A DNA stretch of 12,750 bases, from the NCBI GenBank assembly GCA_964394975.1, contig CAYMZR010000054.1:1-12750 (forward strand), read 5' to 3'. The position numbers and the translations under genes were made by a program. This stretch comes from UBA11996 sp964394975 (GTDB lineage Bacteria; Chloroflexota; Dehalococcoidia; Lucifugimonadales; UBA826). Positions 6,645 to 12,750 of the stretch are shown here, in pieces. Numbering within the stretch: the first letter of the stretch is position 1; each line of letters opens with the position of its first letter. The notes below the pieces were generated by a model. That model had not been told where the DNA came from. It worked only from the letters and a program-made list of their open reading frames with translations, and did not search any database.

Positions 6645-7547
6645 TTAAATAGAAGACTCCCAAACATTCACTAACTCTCTGGCTGACGATTCAGGATTTT
6701 CCGACATAGTTATGGCACTCACCATACATACAGAATCCGCGCCTGCATGAATTACATCTGGCAGGTTTTCAATGGTTATTCCGCCAATAGCCACAATCGG
6801 CAAACCACTTTGCGATTTTACTTTGGCAATCATAGCCGGGCCTAAAGGACTTCTGGCAGATTTACCCATAGTAGATGTGGCATATATTGCCCCAACAGCT
6901 AGGTAATCAACACCAAATCCTTCCGATTCTGTCGACTCAGATGTTCCACTATTCGATCTACCAATACCCTGAAATGGTTGCAAAATCATCCTCGCTTCTT
7001 TTACAGGAATGTCAGATTGGCCTACGTGAAGAAAATCAGCGGAAGTAAGACAAGCTACATCAACTGCATCGTTTACGACAAAAGCAGCTTCATATTCCTG
7101 GCATAGCTCTTTGATCCTGTAGCAGTTGTATAGAAATGGCTCTCTATCATTTAATTTGTCTCTGTACTGTACAACTTTCACTCCGCCTTCCAAGGACATT
7201 TTAGTCATTTCATAAACGTCGACATTATTTGTAGCTTCTGGATCTACTATTATGTAAATGCCCGTCATTTTTCCGCGATTTAACAACCTTAATTTTCGAG
7301 AGAAGTAGTCTCTGATTTTCAGAATACATTCTTTCATAGGCTCTGTATCAGTTTTATCAGAATCAGCGAACGCCAAAGCAGCGTTACAAAGATTCAATCC
7401 TATTTCGGGTTCTTCGATCCGAGAAATCTCAGACTTTGCTATATTTTCTGTTCCAACCAATAGACCCAAACTAGTCTTTAGATCAACTTCCTCATTAGGC
7501 ACAAACTGCGATATGTCTATACATAGGGAAGTTAGAAGCTCATTCAT
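6645..7547 (-). CDS. thiE: Thiamine phosphate synthase with an extra N-terminal segment
   Basis: Residues about 94-300 are a complete ThiE TIM barrel, which joins HMP-pyrophosphate and thiazole phosphate to give thiamine monophosphate in the cytosol. Motifs: VVQYRDK (125-131; the Gln, Arg and Lys contact the pyrophosphate), VNDAVDVA (158-165; Asp for Mg2+), HVGQSD (174-179), GRSNS (196-200), DYLAVGAIYATSTMGK (214-229), and AIGGI (253-257) followed by GADSVCMVSAI. Standard ThiE is about 210 residues; here about 93 residues precede it, mostly predicted helical, which I do not recognise. They are in the same open frame, and the upstream ATG has AAGGAA at 8 nt, while the internal Met94 has no Shine-Dalgarno sequence, so the long form is preferred. 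It is last in the mnmA-rnhB-fmdB-thiE run, 13 bp after the zinc-ribbon gene. Confidence 0.93.
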   Translation of the reverse strand: MNELLTSLCIDISQFVPNEEVDLKTSLGLLVGTENIAKSEISRIEEPEIGLNLCNAALAFADSDKTDTEPMKECILKIRDYFSRKLRLLNRGKMTGIYIIVDPEATNNVDVYEMTKMSLEGGVKVVQYRDKLNDREPFLYNCYRIKELCQEYEAAFVVNDAVDVACLTSADFLHVGQSDIPVKEARMILQPFQGIGRSNSGTSESTESEGFGVDYLAVGAIYATSTMGKSARSPLGPAMIAKVKSQSGLPIVAIGGITIENLPDVIHAGADSVCMVSAITMSENPESSARELVNVWESSI

Positions 7548-7560
7548 GCAATTGTTTCCT

Positions 7561-7878
7561 TTATATATCTAATCCATCGGGCATTTTCCCACCCCTGGCA
7601 TCGTCTATCGATTTCCTCACACTATCGGGCATTTGAACACCGTGCTTCGAAAAGGAAGCTTCTACATTTTTGCCAATGTTTGAAGAGTCAGAATAGTAGC
7701 TATCAGCTTCGCTACTGTTAAGTGATCCCCCAAATTTAAATGTGATTTTAGATAATTTTTTACCTACACTGGTAGAGTCACATGAGGGACATTGGGGGTC
7801 CTTAATTGAATTGAAAGATTTAAAGAACAACTCAAAGTCATCCTCACAGTCCTTACATTTATATTCATATATCGGCAT
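7561..7878 (-). CDS. FmdB/CxxC-type zinc-ribbon protein
   Basis: A 105-residue protein with the N-terminal zinc ribbon typical of the FmdB regulatory family: it begins MPIYEYKC, has cysteines C8, C11, C30 and C33 (CxxC-x18-CxxC) to bind one zinc, and continues with GKKLSK before a low-complexity Ser/Gly-rich tail (about 48-75). The name FmdB comes from a proposed regulator of formamidase/amidase genes in Methylophilus, but most bacterial members have no known role, so no specific function is claimed. There is no transmembrane segment. It lies 10 bp after rnhB and 13 bp before thiE, so it is almost certainly translated from the same message. Confidence 0.9.
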   Translation of the reverse strand: MPIYEYKCKDCEDDFELFFKSFNSIKDPQCPSCDSTSVGKKLSKITFKFGGSLNSSEADSYYSDSSNIGKNVEASFSKHGVQMPDSVRKSIDDARGGKMPDGLDI

Positions 7879-7888
7879 GTAGACCTCG

Positions 7889-8503
7889 TCAGGAGTTCAT
7901 ACTAGCAACGGGCTCAAAACTACGTCTATGCAAATCCGTAGGCCCCAAAGATTTTATAGCAATCATATGATCCCTAGTACCATACCCTTTATTCTTTTCA
8001 AAATCGTAACCGGGATATTTCAGCGCTATATTAGACATGTACTGATCTCTTATAACCTTGGCTAAAATAGATGCAGCAGCAATAGTCCGGGAAATTTGAT
8101 CACCCTTTATTATGGCTTGGTAAGGAAAGGGGAGATCATCCAATTTTACGGCATCTACCAACAGATAATCAGGTCTTATAAGTGATTGTTCTATGGCTCT
8201 TCTCATTGCCAATTTTGTAGCTGGAGCTATTCCTATGCTATCTATTTCATCCACGCTTGCCCATCCGACCTGTGCAGACAAGGCTTCTGATTGAATTAAT
8301 TTTAGAAGACCCCGTCTCTTTACAGCTGTAATTTTCTTGCTATCGGTGATTTCCCACAGAATTTGATCGTTAATATCGGCAGGAAAAATAACAAACCCTG
8401 CGGCTACAGGACCAGCGAGGCAGCCTCGTCCAACTTCATCGACCCCGCCGACCAAACCAAAACCTTGCAAATTAAGTTCCCGCTCTATCTGGAGAGAGGT
8501 CAT
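7889..8503 (-). CDS. rnhB: Ribonuclease HII
   Basis: A 204-residue cytosolic enzyme that nicks the RNA strand of RNA:DNA hybrids and cuts at single ribonucleotides embedded in DNA. The family motif GVDEVGRG (20-27) supplies catalytic D22 and E23 and the GRG that recognises the ribose-deoxyribose junction. D117 (in LLVDAV) and D153 (in AKVIRDQ) complete the DEDD metal site. DSKK (54-57), AAASILAKV (142-150) and NKGYGTRDH (171-179) are further conserved elements. Length is normal for the short bacterial form. AAGGA lies about 10 nt before the ATG. It is 23 bp after mnmA and 10 bp before the zinc-ribbon gene. Confidence 0.97.
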   Translation of the reverse strand: MTSLQIERELNLQGFGLVGGVDEVGRGCLAGPVAAGFVIFPADINDQILWEITDSKKITAVKRRGLLKLIQSEALSAQVGWASVDEIDSIGIAPATKLAMRRAIEQSLIRPDYLLVDAVKLDDLPFPYQAIIKGDQISRTIAAASILAKVIRDQYMSNIALKYPGYDFEKNKGYGTRDHMIAIKSLGPTDLHRRSFEPVASMNS

Positions 8504-8526
8504 AAAATCAGTATCCTTGGGCTGTA

Positions 8527-9651
8527 CTAGGATAAAGCTACGGCTGAGGCCGCTTTTTCGCGAGACGAGTCTACCTTTAGATCTTCGATTATGCCACCAC
8601 CGATCATCTCTTCGTCCAGGTAAAACACAACCGGCTGACCTGGTGTAATGGCGCGCTGCGGCTCAAGGAATTTTATATCCGCGTATCCATCTTTAATAGC
8701 TACCACAGCCGGCTCTTCATTCGCTTTATATCTGATTCTAGCTTTTACTTGGATCTCAGATCCTATTTCAACTTCCGAAGTAAAGCTTAATTTGTTTGCC
8801 GTAAATTCTGTTTCCATTAAATCTTCATCCGCGCCCAAAACCACTTCGTTGGTATCAGCGTTTATTTTGACAACATACCTTGGTTCACCATCGTTGGGAT
8901 TGATACCCAGTTTTCGTCTCTGTCCTACAGTAAAAAACTGAATACCTGGATGCTCTCCCAAAACATTCCCATTAGGATCAATAAAATTTCCTTTTTTGGG
9001 TTTAACTCTTTCCTTAACAAAATCACGATAATTACCACTTGGAATGAAACATATTTCCTGGCTATCCGGCTTGCCTGCTACAAGTAATCCAGCCTCTTCC
9101 GCTATTTTTCTTATGTCTTCTTTATTATATTCTCCGACTGGGAACTTCAACCGACTTAGCTCTTGTTGTGTCAAGGTGTACAAAACGTAAGATTGATCCT
9201 TGCTATTATCTATTCCTCTAAGAAGATGAAACCCGTTGTGACTTTCTGCCAGCCTGGCATAATGACCCGTTGCAATATAGTCAGCGTCTAGAAAAAGGGC
9301 CCTTCTGAGTAAGAAATCGAACTTAATCTTGTCATTACAGGCTAAACAAGGATGAGGGGTCCTTCCGGTATCGTATTCACTTATAAAGTAATCTACCACG
9401 TGTTCTTGGAATTCTTTTTCAAAATTAACAAAATAGTGCGGTATCCCTATCATCTGGCACACACGCCTTGCATCTTCAACATCTTCAACAGAACAACAGC
9501 GATTGTTGGTCCGGTGGGAATTAGAAGAATCCTCAGTCCATAGTCGTAAAGTCATGCCCACGACATCATATCCCTGATTTTTAAGCAGTAAAGCAGCGAC
9601 AGATGAATCTACCCCACCACTCATTGCGACGATTACTTTATTCTTATTCAT
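8527..9651 (-). CDS. mnmA: tRNA-specific 2-thiouridylase
   Basis: A 374-residue cytosolic enzyme that, with ATP and a sulfur donor, thiolates U34 of tRNA-Lys, tRNA-Glu and tRNA-Gln. The PP-loop ATP-pyrophosphatase motif is SGGVDSS (11-17). The catalytic cysteine pair is C105 (CNDKIKF) and C201 (SQEICFIP); C102 is an extra cysteine just before the first. The CC pair at 52-53 in CCSVEDVEDARR is common in Gram-positive and related lineages. ATGHYAR (127-133), GIDNSKDQSYVL (146-157) and FFTVGQRRKLG (239-249) are standard, and the C-terminal beta-barrel ends near GGGIIE. It is the first gene of the mnmA-rnhB-fmdB-thiE run and diverges from rsfS across a 77-bp gap. No clear Shine-Dalgarno sequence precedes the ATG. 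Confidence 0.97.
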   Translation of the reverse strand: MNKNKVIVAMSGGVDSSVAALLLKNQGYDVVGMTLRLWTEDSSNSHRTNNRCCSVEDVEDARRVCQMIGIPHYFVNFEKEFQEHVVDYFISEYDTGRTPHPCLACNDKIKFDFLLRRALFLDADYIATGHYARLAESHNGFHLLRGIDNSKDQSYVLYTLTQQELSRLKFPVGEYNKEDIRKIAEEAGLLVAGKPDSQEICFIPSGNYRDFVKERVKPKKGNFIDPNGNVLGEHPGIQFFTVGQRRKLGINPNDGEPRYVVKINADTNEVVLGADEDLMETEFTANKLSFTSEVEIGSEIQVKARIRYKANEEPAVVAIKDGYADIKFLEPQRAITPGQPVVFYLDEEMIGGGIIEDLKVDSSREKAASAVALS

Positions 9652-9713
9652 GTAATTAGGCTAGCACATAAATCTTCGATTGTTACAAAAAAACACCTTC
9701 GTGTTAAAGAATA

Positions 9714-9719
9714 TATAAT
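9714..9719 (+). promoter_or_regulatory. Candidate -10 box of rsfS, implying a nearly leaderless transcript
   Basis: A perfect TATAAT ends 9 nt before the rsfS ATG (9729), so transcription would start about 2-4 nt before or at the start codon. This agrees with the absence of any Shine-Dalgarno sequence there. The -35 region is poor (no TTGACA-like hexamer at 16-18 bp), which keeps confidence low. Confidence 0.4.
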
Positions 9720-9728
9720 TCTACTTCT

Positions 9729-10091
9729 ATGATTGACTCAGAAAAAGACAGCGGAAGAGAAGCAGCGGATATAGCTGTGCATTCTGCCGTGGAACTCCAG
9801 GCGGAAAATATTCACCTCTTGGACGTAAGAGGAATAAGTGAGTTTGCGGATTATTTTGTCATCCTTTCAGCCCAATCTTCTCGTCATTTGAGAGCTATCG
9901 CCTCAGATATGGAATTTTCCCTTAAGTCGGAAGGTCATAATATTCACCACAAAGAAGGAGACCATACAAGCGGTTGGACTCTACTAGATTACGGTGACCT
10001 TATAATCCATCTGTTTGCGCCTGAATACAGGGAATTCTACGATCTTGAAAATGCCTGGACCGAAGCAAAAACACTAAGTATTATTCAATAA
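9729..10091 (+). CDS. rsfS: Ribosome silencing factor RsfS
   Basis: A 120-residue protein of the RsfS/Iojap family, which binds uL14 on the large ribosomal subunit and blocks subunit joining to save energy when nutrients run low. Family marks: LLDVRGISEFADYFVILSAQS (30-50; usual pattern is S-x-FxDYFVIxSGxS, here Ala for Gly), RHLRAIA (52-58), KEGDHTSGWTLLDYGDLIIHLF (75-96), and REFYDLENAW (101-110). Length is typical. Unlike most genes here it is on the plus strand, divergent from mnmA. Its last 11 bases overlap the last 11 bases of the convergent ndk. It lacks a Shine-Dalgarno sequence and has a TATAAT 9 nt upstream, so leaderless translation is plausible. In many bacteria rsfS sits beside nadD; it does not do so here. 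Confidence 0.95.
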   Translation: MIDSEKDSGREAADIAVHSAVELQAENIHLLDVRGISEFADYFVILSAQSSRHLRAIASDMEFSLKSEGHNIHHKEGDHTSGWTLLDYGDLIIHLFAPEYREFYDLENAWTEAKTLSIIQ

Positions 10092-10530
10092 TCCAAGTAT
10101 CGATTGCCCTGTCATAAGCTAGTATTTCTGAGTTTTCAAAGAAAATCGCCAATTCTCTTTCAGCAGACTCTAAGGAATCTGAACCATGAATTATGTTCAT
10201 TCCTATGGTCAGCCCATAATCCCCACGAATAGTTCCAGGTGCCGCCTCTTTTGGGTTGGTGGCGCCCATCAAGTTACGAGATACTTCCACCGCATTTTCA
10301 CCTTCAACTGCCAATGCAATCAGTGGGGAAGAAGTTATAAAACTAACCAATGCATCAAAAAAGGGTTTACCTACATGCTCTCCATAATGCTTATTAGCTA
10401 GCTCTTGGCTAGCATGGATCATTTTAAGACCTGCTATCCTGAGGCCTTTACGTTCCAATCTGCCTATGACTTCACCCACCAGTCCCCTTTGAACTCCGTC
10501 CGGTTTCACCAATACTAATGTCGTTTCCAA
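10081..10530 (-). CDS. ndk: Nucleoside diphosphate kinase (TTG start)
   Basis: A 149-residue enzyme that moves the gamma-phosphate of ATP to other NDPs through a phosphohistidine, keeping NTP and dNTP pools balanced in the cytosol. The start matches the family (TLVLVKPDGVQRGLVGE, with K9). GATNPKEAAPGTIRGDYG (89-106) is the nucleotide-binding stretch, and NIIHGSDS (112-119) contains catalytic H115. Length is normal. The start codon is TTG: no ATG or GTG lies in frame near the right place, the frame is closed by TAA at 10555-10557, and GAGGGA sits 6 nt upstream of the TTG. It is the last gene of the tsaE-tsaB-ndk run, 13 bp after tsaB, and its tail overlaps rsfS. Confidence 0.97.
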   Translation of the reverse strand: METTLVLVKPDGVQRGLVGEVIGRLERKGLRIAGLKMIHASQELANKHYGEHVGKPFFDALVSFITSSPLIALAVEGENAVEVSRNLMGATNPKEAAPGTIRGDYGLTIGMNIIHGSDSLESAERELAIFFENSEILAYDRAIDTWIIE

Positions 10531-10536
10531 TATATT

Positions 10537-10542
10537 TCCCTC
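10537..10542 (-). promoter_or_regulatory. Shine-Dalgarno sequence that fixes the ndk TTG start
   Basis: On the minus strand GAGGGA lies 6 nt before the TTG codon at 10528-10530. It supports initiation at this rare codon rather than at a later methionine inside the conserved domain. Confidence 0.65.
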
Positions 10543-10543
10543 A

Positions 10544-11224
10544 TTATCTATTTTTTATTGACCTATCGGCCGAATCAATTTGAGCACTTCTTACATAAAT
10601 GGGCTCAAGTGACATGGGATCATCAAATTTTCCGGATTCCAATTTACCATAACCTAATTTCACTAAAACAGATGTGTTCCTAGTGGGAGGTACATCGCGT
10701 GCATGTTTGCCATTTATAAGGTGTGCATATTCCGATTCCAAAACACCTTTTAAACCTTCTCCGCAGAAAAACGGGTCTTCAATTTCGTCAAAATCCATCT
10801 CATCATAGCTGCGTACGACGATATCCTTCTCTTTTATATCACCATCAACATATCTGGCCACATAGGTTCGTTCTCGACCAGCTGGAACAAGAGCCACGAT
10901 ATTTCGACAAATACCGATATATGGCTCCACTTCAACGTCAGAAGTGGAAATCCCCACAATCGGAATTTCAACCCCTACACTCAAGGATTTAGCAAGGCTC
11001 ATTCCAACCCTTAAGGCACTAAATGCCCCCGGGCCTTTGGCAACGAACACCGCATCAAGATCTTTTACAGAGATTTTTTGCCTCGCCAGAAGAGTTTCCA
11101 CAGCAGGGGCGAGTTCAACCGAATGGTTCCGCTGGGAGCGCCAAGTTAACTCCTGCAACAATTCGCCTTTATCAGAACATCCTACTGACGCATACCTAGT
11201 GGATGTATCGATACAAAGTTCCAT
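10544..11224 (-). CDS. tsaB: tRNA threonylcarbamoyladenosine biosynthesis protein TsaB
   Basis: A 226-residue ASKHA-fold protein that dimerises with TsaD and, with TsaE, places the threonylcarbamoyl group on A37 of ANN-decoding tRNAs. Motifs: the N-terminal strand MELCIDTSTRYASVG (1-15), NHSVELAPAV (33-42), DAVFVAKGPGAFSALRVGMSLAKSL (57-81, the family hallmark GPGxFxxLRxGxxxAK), and a C-terminal PIYVRSAQ that is typical just before the end. TsaB is a degenerate paralogue of TsaD without the metal-binding histidines, and none are seen here. The ATG lies 4 bp after the tsaE stop, so the two are translationally coupled. Neither rimI nor tsaD is visible in the window. Confidence 0.95.
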   Translation of the reverse strand: MELCIDTSTRYASVGCSDKGELLQELTWRSQRNHSVELAPAVETLLARQKISVKDLDAVFVAKGPGAFSALRVGMSLAKSLSVGVEIPIVGISTSDVEVEPYIGICRNIVALVPAGRERTYVARYVDGDIKEKDIVVRSYDEMDFDEIEDPFFCGEGLKGVLESEYAHLINGKHARDVPPTRNTSVLVKLGYGKLESGKFDDPMSLEPIYVRSAQIDSADRSIKNR

Positions 11225-11228
11225 AACC

Positions 11229-11705
11229 TTAAGCCACCGAATTTACAAATTTAGTGATTTCTTCAGTTAAAGCATCCAATCGGCTTGATTCCCATTCAAT
11301 TTCTATTTCCCTATGATTCTCAGAAATGAATGATAAATCGATTGTTAAACTTTTCTTTGGAAAAGATTTTTCAGCCTTATCTGCCCATTCAACAATGCAG
11401 ATACCGTCCCCATATAGATATTCATCAATTTGCATTCTTTCTAGGTTTTCGACTCCTTCCAATCTGTATAGATCCATATGGTAAATGGGAAATTTAGCTT
11501 CATATTCAGTGATAAGCACAAAAGTCGGGCTTCTGGCAAAATCATCAGATCCTACCCCTTTGATAATGCCCTGGGTCATTTTAGTTTTACCGCTCCCAAG
11601 ATCGCCGCTGAGCAAAATAATATCCCCGGGCACAGCAGATGATCCAATTATTTCCCCGATCCTTATAGTATTCGATTCATTCGTACTTATTACCGTAAAA
11701 CTCAT
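11229..11705 (-). CDS. tsaE: tRNA threonylcarbamoyladenosine biosynthesis ATPase TsaE
   Basis: A 158-residue P-loop ATPase that drives turnover of the TsaBD complex in t6A37 synthesis. The Walker A motif is GDLGSGKT (34-41), followed by SPTFVL (59-64) in the switch region, the conserved HMDLYRL (76-82) and the Walker-B-like block EYLYGDGICIVEWADK (95-110). The length is normal. AGGAAA is positioned just before the ATG. It heads the tsaE-tsaB-ndk run and diverges from an esterase gene across a 74-bp gap; no convincing promoter pair could be picked out there. Confidence 0.96.
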   Translation of the reverse strand: MSFTVISTNESNTIRIGEIIGSSAVPGDIILLSGDLGSGKTKMTQGIIKGVGSDDFARSPTFVLITEYEAKFPIYHMDLYRLEGVENLERMQIDEYLYGDGICIVEWADKAEKSFPKKSLTIDLSFISENHREIEIEWESSRLDALTEEITKFVNSVA

Positions 11706-11779
11706 AGTTTCCTATCACAAAAAGGGCTGATTGAAATACACTACAACTAAAGATACCAAATATATTCAGGAAAAACTTA

Positions 11780-12445
11780 ATGAATTTTGAACAACTAAGT
11801 GAAGCCGCTCTGCCAATTGTTGTCGGTACCCCTGATAATTTTGATTCATCACACCAGTACGGAATGATTGTGTTGATGCATGGCTTCGGAAGCCATATGG
11901 GTGACCTCGCAGGCTTAGCGCCATTAATAAATGAAACTGATTACATTTATATCTGTCCAAACGCACCGATAGAAATGAACATTGGCTTTGGCCAACAAGG
12001 ATATGCCTGGTTTCCGGCAGGGGGACAAACTCAACCTAATGATATTGACAACGCCGTATCGCAGCTCCAGGAAACCATAGATTTTGCAATGACCAAATAC
12101 CAACCAGACCGGTCAAATATTTTTGTGGGAGGATTTTCACAGGGCGGCATGATGACCATGCACGCAGGTCTAACCAGACCCGACATCTACAAAGGGGCAA
12201 TAATATTAAGCTCGAGGCTGACTCAAGTGGACCTATTTACGGACAGAATTGAATCCGCAATAAAAATACCGATATTCATGTCACATGGCACCGAGGATCT
12301 AGTGATATCCATTCAAGACGGCCGAGAAACAAAAAATTTGTTGGAAGAATATGGATATGAAATCGAGTATCGTGAATACTCAATGGCACATGAAATTAGG
12401 GAAGAAACAATTTCTGATTTAAAAAAATGGCTACAAAATACCTGA
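11780..12445 (+). CDS. Phospholipase/carboxylesterase-family alpha/beta hydrolase
   Basis: A 221-residue cytosolic serine hydrolase of the carboxylesterase/thioesterase family (EstB/YpfH/APT1-like, usual length 200-230). The oxyanion motif is MHGFGSH (33-39), the nucleophile elbow is GGFSQGG (S120), the acid is D173 (MSHGTEDLV) and the base is H204 (SMAHEI). CPNAPIEMN (59-67) and YAWFPAGG (75-82) are typical of this family's substrate rim. Its natural ester is unknown; broad short-chain carboxylesterase activity is the usual finding. There is no signal peptide. AGGA is 8 nt before the ATG. It diverges from tsaE and is followed after 32 bp by a zinc alcohol dehydrogenase on the same strand, so the two may form an operon. 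Confidence 0.93.
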   Translation: MNFEQLSEAALPIVVGTPDNFDSSHQYGMIVLMHGFGSHMGDLAGLAPLINETDYIYICPNAPIEMNIGFGQQGYAWFPAGGQTQPNDIDNAVSQLQETIDFAMTKYQPDRSNIFVGGFSQGGMMTMHAGLTRPDIYKGAIILSSRLTQVDLFTDRIESAIKIPIFMSHGTEDLVISIQDGRETKNLLEEYGYEIEYREYSMAHEIREETISDLKKWLQNT

Positions 12446-12477
12446 AATTGGCGAATTAATCACAACGGGGAAAGACT

Positions 12478-12750
12478 ATGAAAGCAGCATTTTACGATGG
12501 CAACGGGTCTATGGAAGTTAAAGAGCATCCTGACCCCATTGCTGGAGAAGGAGACGCCATAATTCAGGTGAAAGCCACTGGAATATGTGGTTCAGATTTA
12601 CTGATGAACAACGATAAAGAACAAGCCGACGATCTCCCGTCCGGACATGAAGTAACCGGCCTTGTGGTAGATGTTGGCCCTAGTTCTGACAAAGCCCTGA
12701 TCGGTCAAAGAGTGGCTATAGAAACTATAGGGCAGGGCAGGGCCTGTTCA
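12478..12750 (+). CDS. Zinc-dependent alcohol dehydrogenase, MDR superfamily (3' end cut by window edge)
   Basis: The first 91 residues of a medium-chain zinc alcohol dehydrogenase or threonine/sorbitol-dehydrogenase-like enzyme; the full protein should be about 340 residues. The catalytic zinc ligand C37 and its context ATGICGSDL (33-41) are present, as is GHEVTG (56-61) with ligand H57 and the following E58; GQRVAIE (76-82) is also typical. The sequence ends at RACS, which would open the structural zinc loop if the next residues hold its cysteines. The substrate cannot be predicted from this piece. The ATG follows GGGGAAAG, a fair Shine-Dalgarno sequence, 32 bp after the esterase stop codon. 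Confidence 0.92.
   Translation, partial: MKAAFYDGNGSMEVKEHPDPIAGEGDAIIQVKATGICGSDLLMNNDKEQADDLPSGHEVTGLVVDVGPSSDKALIGQRVAIETIGQGRACS

Noticed and set aside
7266..7268. Internal Met94 as the true thiE start
   Set aside because: No Shine-Dalgarno sequence precedes it, while the upstream ATG has one and sits 13 bp after the previous gene; kept only as an alternative.
1..12750. CRISPR array, toxin-antitoxin, phage or secretion genes
   Set aside because: No regularly spaced repeats, small paired genes, phage proteins or recombinases were seen on either strand.

Overview
This is a bacterial chromosome segment of moderate-to-low GC. It is gene-dense and carried mostly on the minus strand. It holds 15 protein genes, two of them cut by the window edges, one tRNA gene and one clear rho-independent terminator. 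The housekeeping genes (tsaE, tsaB, ndk, rsfS, mnmA, rnhB, a membrane pyrophosphatase) are plainly bacterial. Next to them is a catabolic set: a short-chain dehydrogenase, a GlcG-like protein, an MFS transporter, a sarcosine-oxidase-like flavoenzyme and a zinc alcohol dehydrogenase. That mix, with a K+-dependent-type membrane pyrophosphatase, would fit a marine heterotroph such as a SAR202/Dehalococcoidia-type Chloroflexota. This is an inference from gene content only; nothing here proves the taxon.

Layout. Bases 1-2609 (minus) hold a truncated SDR oxidoreductase, a GlcG/HbpS-like protein and an MFS transporter. Bases 2610-2990 have no gene but carry a 50-bp inverted repeat and copy B of a 77-bp dispersed repeat; copy A lies at 1310-1386, so the two copies bracket the MFS gene. 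A tRNA-Leu(UAA) gene (2991-3077, minus) follows, then an MSOX-type amine oxidase (3153-4301). A strong terminator at 4389-4418 closes the hppA transcription unit (4453-6504).

Bases 6645-9651 (minus) form a tight operon-like run read in the order mnmA, rnhB, fmdB-like, thiE, with gaps of 10-23 bp. It combines tRNA thiolation, RNA:DNA hybrid removal, a zinc-ribbon protein and thiamine phosphate synthase. The ThiE carries an extra N-terminal segment of about 93 residues. Divergent from mnmA is rsfS (plus). Its 3' end overlaps by 11 bp the 3' end of ndk, the last gene of a second minus-strand run, tsaE-tsaB-ndk. On the other side of tsaE, an esterase and a truncated zinc alcohol dehydrogenase run on the plus strand to the window edge.

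Most of the window is ordinary and I found no clear new multi-gene system. The points worth a second look are non-coding or domain-level: the 77-bp repeat pair with a covarying CAAT-loop hairpin, the 50-bp inverted repeat upstream of the MFS gene, the unrecognised N-terminal part of ThiE, and the unresolved ion specificity of the pyrophosphatase.
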